Program-made: the position numbers and the translations under genes
Source: Sinohyriopsis cumingii
Taxonomy: Eukaryota; Mollusca; Bivalvia; Unionida; Unionidae
Reading direction: 5' to 3'
Assembly: GCA_028554795.2 (NCBI GenBank)
Contig: CM068839.1
Location: forward strand, 10,319,220-10,383,219
DNA length: 64,000 nt
The notes under the pieces: generated by a model
Databases searched by the model: none
The model's input: the letters and a program-made list of their open reading frames with translations, nothing else
What the model was told of the DNA's origin: nothing
Shown here: positions 29,064 through 41,357 of the stretch, piece after piece
Layout of the letters: each line of letters begins with the position of its first letter
Position numbering within the stretch: the stretch's first letter is position 1

Positions 29064-30700
29064 CAGTAATAAACAGGATTTAAACTTTGAAGACTAAGCA
29101 CGACATTCATATATCTGTCACTGTTAAAGTGTAGCGTGCTTCTGATTATATGCTTCCCACTGAAACTGGCTGATGGGAAAATATACCACTCAAGGGACGC
29201 TCTCATTATTGTGGTGACGAAAATTATATTGGAGACAAGCAACAGTATTATTTTGCCCGTTCTCTTTTACGAGATAAGAGAGAAATAATTTTTAAGCCAT
29301 TCTGCAACTGTAAAACTGCAAAAGCCATATTTTTCACATAATTTCTCCTCATAATCTTTTACAATATATCAGTTTTATAATGAAACCGATATCCTAAACA
29401 ATTCCTGGTCTGAACATAAAATTGTGTCAATATGATTTTTGTTAAGATAATACTTCCAAGAACTCTGACAGCTAATCATATTCAACTACGCATATCATGT
29501 ACAAAGAGCGATGTTTACCTTTTGGCCAAATTTGTATCAAAGTCACTTATGCAAACATTGACACAAACATTCTCTTTTTTCTCTCCTCAGATTGACGTTT
29601 AAAACATTACTGGTATTGTTTACAATGGCATCAACAATGCCATTTCAACCATTACTGGTATTGTTTACAATGGCATCAACAATAGCATCAACAATGCCAT
29701 TTCAACCATTACTTCACAATATCTAAATAAGCTGATGTGATGCTCGCATGCGAGACATGAGAGATTCGTCATAAATAAATATATGTTGTGGTCTTTTTAA
29801 ACATTCATTTGGACTTTGCGCTAGGAAGAACAGGTGAGCTGGATACATTTGCCATGCACAACGACCGTTTATTCTATGGCAATGAGATATGTTTAAACCA
29901 ACCCCTACTTCAAACAGTCTTTGAGCTTAGGTCACCAATTTAAATGCAAAAAATCGTAGTTTCCATGAAGCAAAATAGCCAAAGCATGTCCTTCGAATAG
30001 TCATATAATTAAAAGTTATATTAAACTGAAATCAGTTAAAATTTTGCTGAAGAAAGCTTGCAGTCAGACGAACATTTTTCAGGCGCATTAAATTTGAATA
30101 AAAGAGCAAAAAATTAAGCACAGTAGAAAAGGCATACCACTTCCATCAGTAAAGACCCAATCAGACATACCGTAATTACCCTACATACCACTTCCGTCAG
30201 TAAAGACCCAATCAGACATACCGTAATTACCCTAATCAGTCATATGCCAACAGCATATACTCAGAACTTATGTTACGTAGTTCGGTGGCAGACCATGGTT
30301 ACATATTTAAATGCAATTTAAAGACTGAACCAACAGTATAGACCCTGATCTGACAATGGACTATGTGATGGATTATCAGGGTCTACGTTGTTTGCAGCTG
30401 TGCCCACTTTTTATGGAAACATTTAACTGGTGGTACCTATTGCAATCATCTGTTATTTATTTGAAAATTCCATACAACTCTCACCTGGACTTGTCAGTTT
30501 ATCGGAAGTTTATATACACTCACAGAGAGGAAGAAACTATTGTTTCATCAAGATATAAAACAAAGTACAGTTGACTTGGCAATAAATTCAAGCACACGAC
30601 TTATATTTATTATGGTTACATGCAGTCGAACACATTATCTCAAAGAAAATTCAAGCTGATTAATTGTGATCATCATCAAATTCTCAGGCATTATCTTTTC
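29064..30700. other. Non-coding DNA with two short duplications
   Basis: Direct repeats near 29600-29706 (ATTACTGGTATTGTTTACAA units) and 30136-30233 (CTTCCATCAGTAAAGACCCA units, about 48 bp). No convincing exon. Confidence 0.5.
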
Positions 30701-30830
30701 ATTCTTTAGTAGTAGTAGCATCATTATCAGCAGATACAACAAAAGGTAGTAGTAGTAGTAGTGTAGTAGAAGTAGTAATAGTAGTAGTAGTAATAGTAGT
30801 AGTAGTAATAGTAGCAGTAGTAAAAACATA
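30701..30830. repeat. (AGT)n trinucleotide tract
   Basis: Imperfect AGT/ATA repeats. The minus-strand poly-Leu frame over it is an artefact. Confidence 0.85.
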
Positions 30831-33663
30831 TTCATCCAGGTAATGAATTCTTAACACGTCTGAATTACATGTATCATGTAATTCAATGTGTCCATTAGCA
30901 TACTTCGAATCTTGGATGAGTTTTACAAAGCATCATTCGCAATCATAAAATACTTCTGTATCAACATATATGAACACGTGTCAGCAAATTACACACTATT
31001 AACTCGTAAGGTTTAGTCTCCATTGAAACTGCTAGTAACGACTCATATCCCGTCAAAAGGTCAAACACGTAATTACTGACGGTTTTTATTTTGAAACGAC
31101 ATATTTTAGTCTTGTGTCAGGAATTACATCCGTCCTCATTTCTAAACAACCACGGCTTTGCCATCCTGATATGATCATCCGCTGTATTTTATTTGCACAA
31201 AGAAAACTTAAAACTTTCATCAGAACTGACGAATATCTGGCCTGCCCTACGCTGACAGATTTCGTACATGTACATACATCCTTCATTATGAGCATTCGAG
31301 CTATAGCAGAATCAATATTCAATTTACAAACAAGTTTCATAATTCATGTACAATATTGTTCAATAAATGATGACAATTTAGGTTCTGTATTGACTACATT
31401 CTCCATAAACCTTTCTAAGGCTGTATCTTTCATATCAGTACCGTCCTTGAATTGGTGGAAGTCACTTTTTCCACCATTGGGGGGACTACAATTTGTTGCC
31501 ATACCTGAAGTTTTCACAACTGCCATCGGACTATTAGCTGCAGGGTGTATTAGCAGGGTGTGCGTTGGAATATAGTCATCTAGTACTAATATTAGTATCC
31601 TTACTCGTACCTCGTGGACAGGGTACTAACATGAGCATATACTTGTTAATGGAGCAAGCCGGCTGTGATTCACACCCGGTGCTCTTTTAGCCTAATAATA
31701 ACACTTTAATCATATTCCTTGCATGTTAATACCTGAAGTATCGAAAATCATTGTAGAAATAGTTGTAAAATCTCGTTTACCTTTTTTAGCCGATATTTTC
31801 GTTTAGATCGTCCGCCATATTATTTCAAATAATGATTACTTCCGTTCTCAGCCTCGTTTGTTTGTGTGCCATATAAGGACATTGACGCCATATTTGAAAA
31901 TGTAAACAAATCGTAGTAAAAATTTGGCGCCGTTTGGGTCAGAAAATTCTGCGCATTAAAAGTAAATACGGTTTATCAGCAACTTTGAAATTCCACCAAG
32001 AAGCGATTATTCGTACTTGATTGATAATAATATAGCGTAGAATATCCAAATATGGAGTGGCAAGCCTTACGTAGAAAAGGGGTCACGGCGATAGTCTCGC
32101 GTTATCTGTCATGGCGGACAGGATAAGGTTAGAGTAACCATGCCAATTTATTTTATCGTGTAAGGGCTTAATAAATTCAAAACAAACCAAACTTCTTTCA
32201 CAACATGATTATACCTATGTAGTTGATTTCTACACTGTTTGTTTTTCTAACTTTAGTGTTGATTTGTTTTGCTCCATTACATGATATGGGATCAGTTCAT
32301 AGCCTCAACCACAACAAATCAAGTTGAGGCTACGACATCGTAGCTAATAGTCATCCACCTCAATACGCCATGCAACGATTTATCAATGTTTGTAAATAAT
32401 ACTCGGCACAAACAACAAGCACTGGGGAAGTTTGAAGTTGTTTATGATTAGGCGAGAAAGACATGCATCTGACTTGAACTGTTTGGATTTAAAAATTGCC
32501 ACTTATGGACGTAATACAGAGCACTCAATTAACCTGGATTAGCCTAAACGCTGACCCTGTTTTTAGTATTTCAAACAAATATAAACATCCAATGTTATTT
32601 TAAGCGCATGTACGAAAGAATGGGTCCGACAGAAACCAAGCAGTTGTGCTCTACAATTTATTTACGTTATTGTGAACCGTCGTCCAGAGAGAAACGGTAG
32701 AGATGCAAGCAGTGGTTGGACTCAGAAGACCTTGACATTAGATAATGTTTACATCGTTTATGGATCATACACTAAATATAATAATAAAGACAATGACTGA
32801 CTGCAGCCATCTTGGCTTCTCTTGGGTAGAGTTACATCGGCAGATAATTCTCCTTTAAAGAGTGTTGTTTTCACGTGTTGATCGGTTAAATCCAACGAGT
32901 ATATTCCACTTTGCTAGCTCCTGCCATAAACTGAACTACTGCTAAGTACCACCGTGAAAACGATGCATTGTTTCATACAAGAGTTAGGATCGAAGTTTGC
33001 ATCTGCATGTGATTCCCCTCCTCTGACTGCTCTATTTCCTGTTAATTTACATCGGCAGGAACGCTTCCGAACCTAGTCCAAGGAGGGGAATCCCATGCAC
33101 ATGTAATCGTCTGTTTCCTTTTCCCCATGCATGAATACATGCCACAATACGGTCAAACGATGCATCTTTTGATTTGATTGCAACTAGATTAGCAATTAAA
33201 TAGCCTGTCGTACATTTGAAAAATATATGCCAAACAAAATCCTATGCAACACACTGGAACTCTGTAGATACACGCTGCCAGTAACAGGTACGGTGCAAAG
33301 TTTGCAAGTCGTTGGGTTCAGTTTTTTTTTTGGGGGGGGGGAATTTGGCAAGGTTACTGACAAGAGGAGTCTGGAAGAACACTGGCTCCAGTATTGTCAT
33401 AAATCTAATATTGTGCACATTTCTTTTAGAACAAGAAGCTCTGTCATAACAAAATGTTAAAAAAACGGGTGACCTTACTAAGCATTTTATTGTACTGACC
33501 TGGTAAATCTTAGCATATTGAAAAAAATGTGCCAATTAGACACTCAATTAGACACTCAACGTATGATCCAGTAAATACTACTGTGTCAAATTCCTTGCTC
33601 AACCTCTTGATAAACAATAAATATAATAGGGTGTGAAAAAACAAAAGCAATTTATCATATCAA
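30831..33663. other. Non-coding or unrecognised DNA
   Basis: Open frames on both strands at about 31086-31575 look slightly more coding-like than average (a minus-strand 60-residue piece contains KSDFHQFKDGTDMKDTALER) but I recognise no family and see no splice pairing; it may be an old mobile-element remnant. An imperfect inverted repeat (CATGTGATTCCCCTCC near 33007 and its complement near 33084) encloses about 60 bp. Confidence 0.35.
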
Positions 33664-33972
33664 AGTTTAGTCCGAGTTTCCTCTGACCATTGCCACCCCA
33701 TTTTTGATATTTGGACATTTATGTTGGGGTGTAGAGTCAGAGTACATTCCCTATCAAAAAGTTGGAATTCGCCGACGCCATTTGGTGTCGGCATGCGGTA
33801 GCCGCTTACTAGCCGGCCCAGCAAACTTGAACGATCTTTCGTCGAGATATACCTGCATGAAATCGATAGGAATATGATTTATTTTCTCAGAAATCGTGAG
33901 CATAGGATTTGTCATGTCTTTAATCCGCAGACAGACGAGATGAAAGTACGTCAGAGGAAACTAGGACTAACA
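33664..33972. mobile_element. MITE-like inverted-repeat element, about 300 bp
   Basis: Ends are inverted copies: TAGTCCGAGTTTCCTCTGAC at the left and GTCAGAGGAAACTAGGACTA at the right, each beginning or ending with TA, consistent with a TA target duplication. No coding capacity, so a non-autonomous element. Confidence 0.72.
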
Positions 33973-34041
33973 AAGTTGTAGCAAATTAAATTTTCTGTTT
34001 GTGTTCAAAAGTTTACCTCTGTATCTCGCTGGTTAATGAAG

Positions 34042-34042
<1 letters not shown>

Positions 34043-34077
<35 letters not shown>
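34043..34077. repeat. (GT)n microsatellite
   Basis: GT tract followed by a shorter one at 34132-34147. Confidence 0.9.
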
Positions 34078-34184
34078 ATGGATGGTTCCATTATTTCCTT
34101 TTTGGGGTACATTGGTGTACGCCGAAAAAAGTGGTGTGTGTGTGTGGTCCGATGGTGGTAATCAGTGGAATTAATGGCATTACA

Positions 34185-34332
34185 TGGTACGCTGAAGAGC
34201 CACTAACCCACGGAAAGATACTGGCAAGCTTTCGCACATACTCACATTTAATAGCATGAGCCCGAGATTTGAATCCACGCGTCCAGAGGTGAGAGAGCAG
34301 TGATCGGAAAAGACGAGCGCTTTAGACCACAG
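34185..34332 (-). mobile_element. tRNA-derived SINE (family 2), partial, antisense
   Basis: Shares the order of blocks with 4092-4316: GAAGAGCCACTAACCCACGG, ATACTGGCAAGCTTTCGCAC, GAGCCCGAGATTTGAATCC (inverted B box) and CAGAGGTGAGAGAGCAGTGA. The 5' part is degraded. Confidence 0.6.
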
Positions 34333-35821
34333 CCCCCCCCACCCACCCATCCACCAGCCCTTCCTCCTCTGGTCCATATTTAGCACGGTGTAAAAATTTG
34401 ATTGGCTATGAGCCAGTTTGTGGAATCGGACCCAGCCGATACTGGAAAATCTCGGAACTAATTTTAAAGTTATTATCAAAATCAGAAACCATAACAACTA
34501 TAATGATTTGTTGTGAAAAAGCTGTGTAAAGATGTGTTTTTGAAAGAAGCAGTATTACAAATCATACTGAACTTACGTACTTTACTGTTCTCGCAGCTGA
34601 ATTGCTGAAAATGTCGCGTCTGATTCCGTGTAAACGAAGCTTACTACGTTCAGTTATCACAGAAGCAAATAATAAGACCAACTCAATATCAAAAGAAGTG
34701 TTTTAGTGAAAACCCCGGGTGTTGATATAACCATGCATGTAAAAGGAGTAGCGTTAATAATATTGTCAGGATGGCCGCGGTGGCAGCAATGTTTGCCGTC
34801 AGACATGCACCGTCTTCCTTTAGCATAAACTTGACATCACCCGACCTCTTTCAGTGATAACCTGATGTTGAGATGACCATCCAGTCAGGAGATCTAGCGA
34901 TAACAGGATTTTCAAGACAGCCATATCCGACTAGTACCATTTTCAATTTGGACCACTGAGAGCACGCGAATGTGTGCAAAGTGTCAAGGTAATTATCAAA
35001 GTAGTTTAGAAGGGGTAACGATAACAAATCAGTGCTAACGGACAGACGGACGTACGACGGACAACAGACCATCCATAAGCCCTTCTGGTCTATTACTAAC
35101 AAAACTAAAAACAGATTTTATATCTCAGCGACTTCTCCAGTATGGAGTGAATGCTTCCGAAAACCTTTCTAAACATGGAAATCGAACGATCATGTGAATA
35201 TATGGAGTTAGATGGATATTATAGTAATTTATAATCGTATTTTGTATGTTCATGTTTTCTCAGTGATTTAAATCTAACATGATTATAGTCTTGGGCGAGG
35301 ACTGAGCTGATGTTTATAGAAAGTACCGAATGAAACTATAGAGAAAAAAATGAATTCGCCCCTGTGCTTAGTCAATTCAGAACGTAAACATTACACATAC
35401 CGATGTCGAGAAGGTATATCAGCACAGGCAGCTGGACATGGCCCCATAAACATGGCCCAGTCAAATTTCGTAACTCAAGGATATAAACTTTTTTTTTTTT
35501 TTGAATAATTAAAGATATGGATATATCTGCGAATTACCTGTATGTTTTTCGGACTTGGGTTATTATTGATACCGATACGAGTTATATGCCTACCATAGTT
35601 ATTTCACATTATCTGGACATTGAAATACAAGTAGTCGACTAGGAGGCCGAGCAAGACACCAATAGCAGTAGACGTATTTTATTAAAATCAAGTAGAAATC
35701 ATGTAGACCATCAGAGAAAAAAATGCCCAGATGACAAGTATTTTGAAGTACATCAAGCTGTTTAGTTCGTAACTGTTTGTTCGTAATTTCTTTAAATTAT
35801 CACACGATTAGCTTCACTTTA
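34333..35821. other. Non-coding DNA
   Basis: A C-rich patch at 34330-34360 and a poly-T tract near 35491. No gene recognised. The 83-residue minus-strand frame at 34851-35102 overlaps a GACGGACG-type low-complexity stretch common in repeats and is not accepted. Confidence 0.5.
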
Positions 35822-37488
35822 TGTACAAAAAATGAGTGTATGTAGGTAAACATCTTTTGATATGAGCTACAGCTGACTGTGATGTACAAACATGCGTGAA
35901 TGTACGTAAACATCTTTTGATATGAGCTACACTTGACTGTGATGTACAAAAATGAGTGTATGTACGTAAACATCTTTTGATATGAATGCAATTGACTGTG
36001 ATGTACAAAAATGCGTGTATGTACGTAAACATCTTTTGATATGAGCTACAATTGACTGTGATGTACAAAATGTGTGTATGTACGTAAACATCCCTTGATA
36101 TGAGCTACAATTGACTGTGATGTACAAAAATGTGTGTATGTACGTAAACATCTTTTGATATGAGCTACAATTGATTGTGATGTACAAAAATGCGTGTATG
36201 TACGTAAACATCTTTTGATATGAGCTACAATTGACTGTGATGTACAAAAATACGTGTATGTAGGTAAACATCCCTTGATATGAGCTACAATTGACTGTGA
36301 TGTACAAAAATGCGTGAATGTACGTAAACATCTTTTGATATGAGCTACAATTGACTGTGATGTACAAAAATGCGTGAATGTACGTAAACATCTTTTGATA
36401 TGAGCTACAATTGACTGTGATGTACAAAATGTGTGTATGTACGTAAACATCCTTTGATATGAGCTACAATTGACTGTGATGTACAAAGTGTGTGTATGTA
36501 GGTAAACATCTTTTGATATGAGCTACAATTGACTGTGATGTACAAAAATGCGCGTATGTACGTAAACATCTTTTGATATGAGCTACAATTGACTGTGATG
36601 TACACAAATGCGTGTATGTAGGTAAACATCCCTTGATATGAGCTACAATTGACTGTGATGTACAAAAATGCGTGTATGTACGTAAACATCTTTTGATATG
36701 AGCTACAATTGACTGTGATGTACAAAATGTGTGTATGTACGTAAACATCCTTTGATATGAGCTACAATTGACTGTGATGTACAAAATGTGTGTATGTAGG
36801 TAAACATCTTTTGATATGAGCTACAGCTGACTGTGATGTACAAAAATGCGTGTATGTACCTAAACATCTTTTGATATGAATGCAATTGACTGTGATGTAC
36901 AAAAATGAGTGTATGTACGTAAACATCTTTTGATATGAGCTACAATTGACTGTGATGTACAAAAATGTGTGTATGTACGTAAACATCTTTTGATATGAGC
37001 TACAATTGACTGTGATGTACAAAAATGCGTGTATGTACGTAAACATCTTTTGATATGAGCTACAATTGACTGTGATGTACAAAAAGTGTGTATGTACGTA
37101 AACATCCTTTGATATGAGCTACAATTGACTGTGATGTACAAAAATGTGTGTATGTACGTAAACATCCTTTGATATGAGCTACACTTGACTGTGATGTACA
37201 AAAATGAGTGTATGTACGTAAACATCTTTTGATATGAGCTACAGTTGACTGTGATGTACAAAAATGCGTGTATGTACGTAAACATCTTTTGATATGAGTT
37301 ACACTTGACTGTGATGTACAAAAATGCGTGTATGTACGTAAACATCTTTTGATATGAGGTACAGTTGACTGTGATGTACAAAATGTGTTGATATGAACAA
37401 CAATTGACTCTGATGTACAAAAATGCGTGTATGTACGTAAACATCTTTTGATATGAGCAACAATTGACTGTGATGTACAAAAATTGTG
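35822..37488. repeat. 60-bp minisatellite, about 28 copies
   Basis: Unit: TGATGTACAAAAATGCGTGT, ATGTACGTAAACATCTTTTG, ATATGAGCTACAATTGACTG. Two sequence variants alternate at the CATCTTTTGA/CATCCCTTGA and ACGTAA/AGGTAA positions. Because 60 is a multiple of three and each unit lacks a minus-strand stop in two frames, long open frames with a 20-residue period (MFTYIHAFLYITVNC) appear. They are a property of the repeat, not a gene. Confidence 0.95.
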
Positions 37489-39109
37489 TGAAGTCGGGAT
37501 TGGGGTACATAACCTTTTTGTCTTGACAGGTCAGATGAACAATTTATTGTTTTTAATTTATTAAAGCTGTACACAAATATGGAGCATTTTGGCATCGCTA
37601 GTGTAATGTATTTTGTTTCAAATTTTATATTCGGCAAGTGCACTAATAGCAGATAAGATGGGAATGGCATATTTGATACGAGACGGATAATGAATGATGC
37701 CTTCCTTCATGAATTTTACTTTCGACCCCCCCCCCCCACACACACCTATTTTATTTGAATAAATGAAACAAACCACAAAAAGAGTCGCCAAACAACACAA
37801 AGTAAGATAAAGGAAAGGGAACCAGTAAAAACATACAGCATTTGATCTTGAATAATGCTTTTCCAGCTACGAACAGAGATATTCCGAATAGTCTTGATGA
37901 ATCCCTCAGTCCTATAACAATATTGTTAACGCATGGCCTAATCTACCGAAGCATTAAGTATTATGCATTCGTCGATATTGAACAACTGTCTCTGCAATTT
38001 GCACGCGCTATACACGAGCATATACATATTCGTTTGTCATCTATCTGTGTAAGAGCGTTCAACAGCTGCACACCAAATTGGTGCATGACAGTGTGGGTCC
38101 TTACGTCTGACAGGAAGGTAAACTGGCACTGACAGGTTAAAGGGTAAAGGGGGCACTAGGTCGTGTTGGGAAATTCGATGACACAAATATCAGTAATAAA
38201 GATGACGTACCTATAGTTTTATTAATGTTGACATACCGTAAAAGTTAACCTAGATAGAAGACGGCTTAAACTTGGTGTCCGAATAGTCGTAAAATTATGT
38301 TATCGTATTTTCAAAAGTATGCTAGATCATTCAGATTATGTCATTTTAAGTAAAGGCAATTCCTCTCAATTACTGTGGTAATTATTTGCTGATGAGCAAA
38401 GAAATTTAAATAATTTGAAAATAAGCGCTTTTATGTGAGACGTTCTGGTTCCCAAACTTAACAGGTTTGGTATCTATTTTACGGCGACTTATCAAATGAG
38501 ATAAATTCAATTAATAAAGAAAATAAAACATGTGAATAATCACATTTAAGGTTAAAAAAATAACATTTATATCAGTCCAGATGAATGTTGTAAGATTAGT
38601 TTCCACGTGTACAAACCTCGTGTCTTTTTTGTGTCATTAGGAATGAGATTCAAACATGTCCGCTTGATACGAGCTAATCGCAAGAAGACGTAGTTTTCGC
38701 CGTTTTGTGTTTCTTCTCAGACTTATAGATGCATAATTCTCTATGCAAATACAGTCTGAGCAGATCAAGTTAGCTTGTGAAAATCAAATTTGTTAACGTA
38801 TGGACTGATAGAAACTAATAAAAACAAAGCTGTCCAGTTCACACCTTTAAGGTAAACAAAACTAAAATTTATGCCAATCAGGAAGAAGTTATGCCAAATC
38901 AGAAAGAATATTGCAAGATCAGTTTTGGTGTATTTCAACGCAACGTTTGTTTTGACGTAATGCACATTCTGATTTCATAATCTCTAAGATGTCAACACTT
39001 AGTTGGGAGATGGAACCAAACGGTATCCACTTGAAGAAAACAATCCGCTAGGGGGCGTAGTTTTGACCTGTATACCCATAATGAGGTCTGAAATATTCTC
39101 TATGTGGAT
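37489..39109. other. Non-coding AT-rich DNA
   Basis: Poly-C tract near 37727; otherwise no structure or exon recognised. Confidence 0.5.
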
Positions 39110-39785
39110 ACAATCTGGCTTGATTGAGACTCACTCAGGATATTGTTATAACCAGATTGATACAATCTGGACAGACTGAAACTCCTTCAGAATTTGATTA
39201 TAACTAGATTGATACAATCTGGCCAGACGGAGACTCATTCATAATTCGATCATATCCAGTTTAATTCAATCTGGCCAGACTGTGGCTCGGTCAGAATTCG
39301 ATTATATCTAGATTGATACAATCTGGCCAGACAGAGACTCAGTCAGAATTCGATTATGTCTAGATTGATACAATCTGGCCTGACTGAGATTCTGAATTTG
39401 ATTATAACTATATTGATATAATGTGGCCAGATGGAGACTCATTCATAATTCGATCATATCTAGATTGAAACAATATAGCCAGACTGTGGCTCGATCAGAA
39501 TTCTTTTGGATCTAGATTGATACAATCTGGCCGGACGGAGACTCAGTCAAAATTCGATTATATCTAGACTTGTACAACCTGGCACATGGAGACTCAGAAT
39601 TCCATTATAACTAGAATCATGCAATCTGGCCAGACTGAGACTTAGAATTCAATTGTATCTAGACTGATACAATCTGTCCAGACTGATACTCATTCAGAAT
39701 TTGATTATAACTAGATTGATATAATCTGGCCAGACTGAGGCTCAGTCAGAATTCGATTATAATCATATTGATCTTATCTGACTTC
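39110..39785. repeat. 52-bp minisatellite
   Basis: About thirteen diverged copies of CCAGACTGAGACTCATTCAG, AATTCGATTATATCTAGATT, GATACAATCTGG. Copies differ by 10-20% and some are shortened, so the array is older than the 60-bp one. Confidence 0.88.
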
Positions 39786-41357
39786 AGTAAAGAACGAGAC
39801 CTTACTATATTTTTGTTTTGGCGTTCATTGCTATCTTATATGGTTTTTTATTTATATTTTTTCATTATTAGGTAACTTCAGTTTGGAAATTATCGTATTA
39901 AGCAAGGCTATAATGTGTTGATATGTTGACTCAAGGAAAATGTTATGACAAATCGAATGTTTTTTCCAGCCGAAATTCTTACATGAATGACATGAAATTG
40001 AAAATGTCCTGAAAGACAGCATTGGAATTCTGTTAATCAAGGGTAAAGATTCCATTATAAGAACATTTTGGGTTTTATCGGGCAAAAGGCTCATGGTGTT
40101 ATCAACTGAATTAAATTCTGCGATCTGAACCACGCTAGAAACATATTTTTTAAAAATAAAACACTAAATGAATTGAAGTCAGACTGTAAGTTTGAGAATG
40201 TTGATTCAACGTTAATAGAATGAAGTCATGATCACCAATATTTATGACAAATTTAAACCTCTGTATAATCATAAAAATATATATTTTCAATTATGCCGAG
40301 GGACAATACGTGTGGATTTAAATGCGAGGTTTGCACAAGTTAATGTTTGATCGAAGCACAACGATACAATTGGAGGTAGACAATCATCTACGACTGCTCA
40401 TTTTGAAACAATAAATTACAAACATGTATCCTGCGGCTCTCGGATGCATAACTCAAAAGAAATGTTGGTCCATTTTATCAATTAAAAACCAATAAACTCT
40501 TTCTAGCTCGTTGTTAATTGCATCCATTAAACATAACATAATTTTAAAAGCTGGCACAATGTGTAGAAGTTTTTTTTATCGAAATTCTTGGTCTGAGTCT
40601 GCAGGCTTAAAGCACGATGATTACGGTTTCTTTACACAGCTTAAACAAGTGTGCAAACTGTTTTATTACATTTAAGCAGGCCCGCCCTTAGGATGTGCCG
40701 GACCCAAGGCAGCATGCGGTTGCCTCGTTTGCCTCACCTTAGGGCCGGGCCTGCATTTAATAATTAACAATTTAAAAGAGGTAGTTAACCGTCAAATGTG
40801 ATGGGCAGGTAATGTTTTTGAGATACGTTGAAAAACATCAAAAGAAGTATAGGAAATGATGCATCGTGTAACTTAATACAATACAGTCTATAATTCAACC
40901 TTTGTTTCATTTCCGCCGACTGACTCATCTTGTGTCGCGACAGGTTATAGTTTTTTGTTATAGCTAAGTGGGGATTTTTTTTTATCCTTGTTTTGGACTT
41001 GAAATCCTATTAATGCGCCTGATATCCAATTTAAAAACAACATATGATTAACAAAACTGCTTACTTGACAAAAGAGCTACTGTAAACCTACTTTTTTGCG
41101 TGTGCTACATATTTTCTCAGAGTTCAATGATCACATCTTCGAAATAAATTAACCGTGAACACATTAAAAGAAGTAAGGAAAGAAATTAAATGAACAGTCA
41201 GGGATAGACTCGAGAAAAGAAACCGCAGTGGAACCATCAGACATCTGCAAACCGCACAGTTTAGTCACCGCGAAGAACAGTACATTGTCAGCACATTAAA
41301 ATATATTTACATTAATACGCACAACTACTGCAGAAATTCGTTTGTACTTACACTTAC
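39786..41357. other. Non-coding DNA with a short MITE remnant
   Basis: The only structure seen is the 80-bp inverted repeat at 40676-40755. The next exon of the minus-strand CpcT-like gene should lie to the left of 41357, but I could not identify it. Confidence 0.45.
40676..40755. mobile_element. Short palindromic MITE remnant
   Basis: GCAGGCCCGCCCTTAGG and, inverted, CCTTAGGGCCGGGCCTGC flank about 45 bp. GC-rich palindromes of this kind are typical of decayed hAT-type MITEs. Confidence 0.55.

Noticed and set aside
31086-31575. Overlapping frames on both strands, possible gene
   Set aside because: No recognisable family, no splice pairing; perhaps a decayed repeat.
34851-35102. 83-residue minus-strand frame
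   Set aside because: Overlaps low-complexity GACGGACG-type sequence usual in dispersed repeats; no domain match.
35822-37488. CRISPR array
   Set aside because: Units abut with no unique spacers, the genome is animal, and no cas genes are present.
35800-37510. Long minus-strand frames with MFTYIHAFLYITVNC repeats
   Set aside because: Generated by a 60-bp satellite whose period is a multiple of three; no start context, no splice sites, all units near-identical at DNA level.
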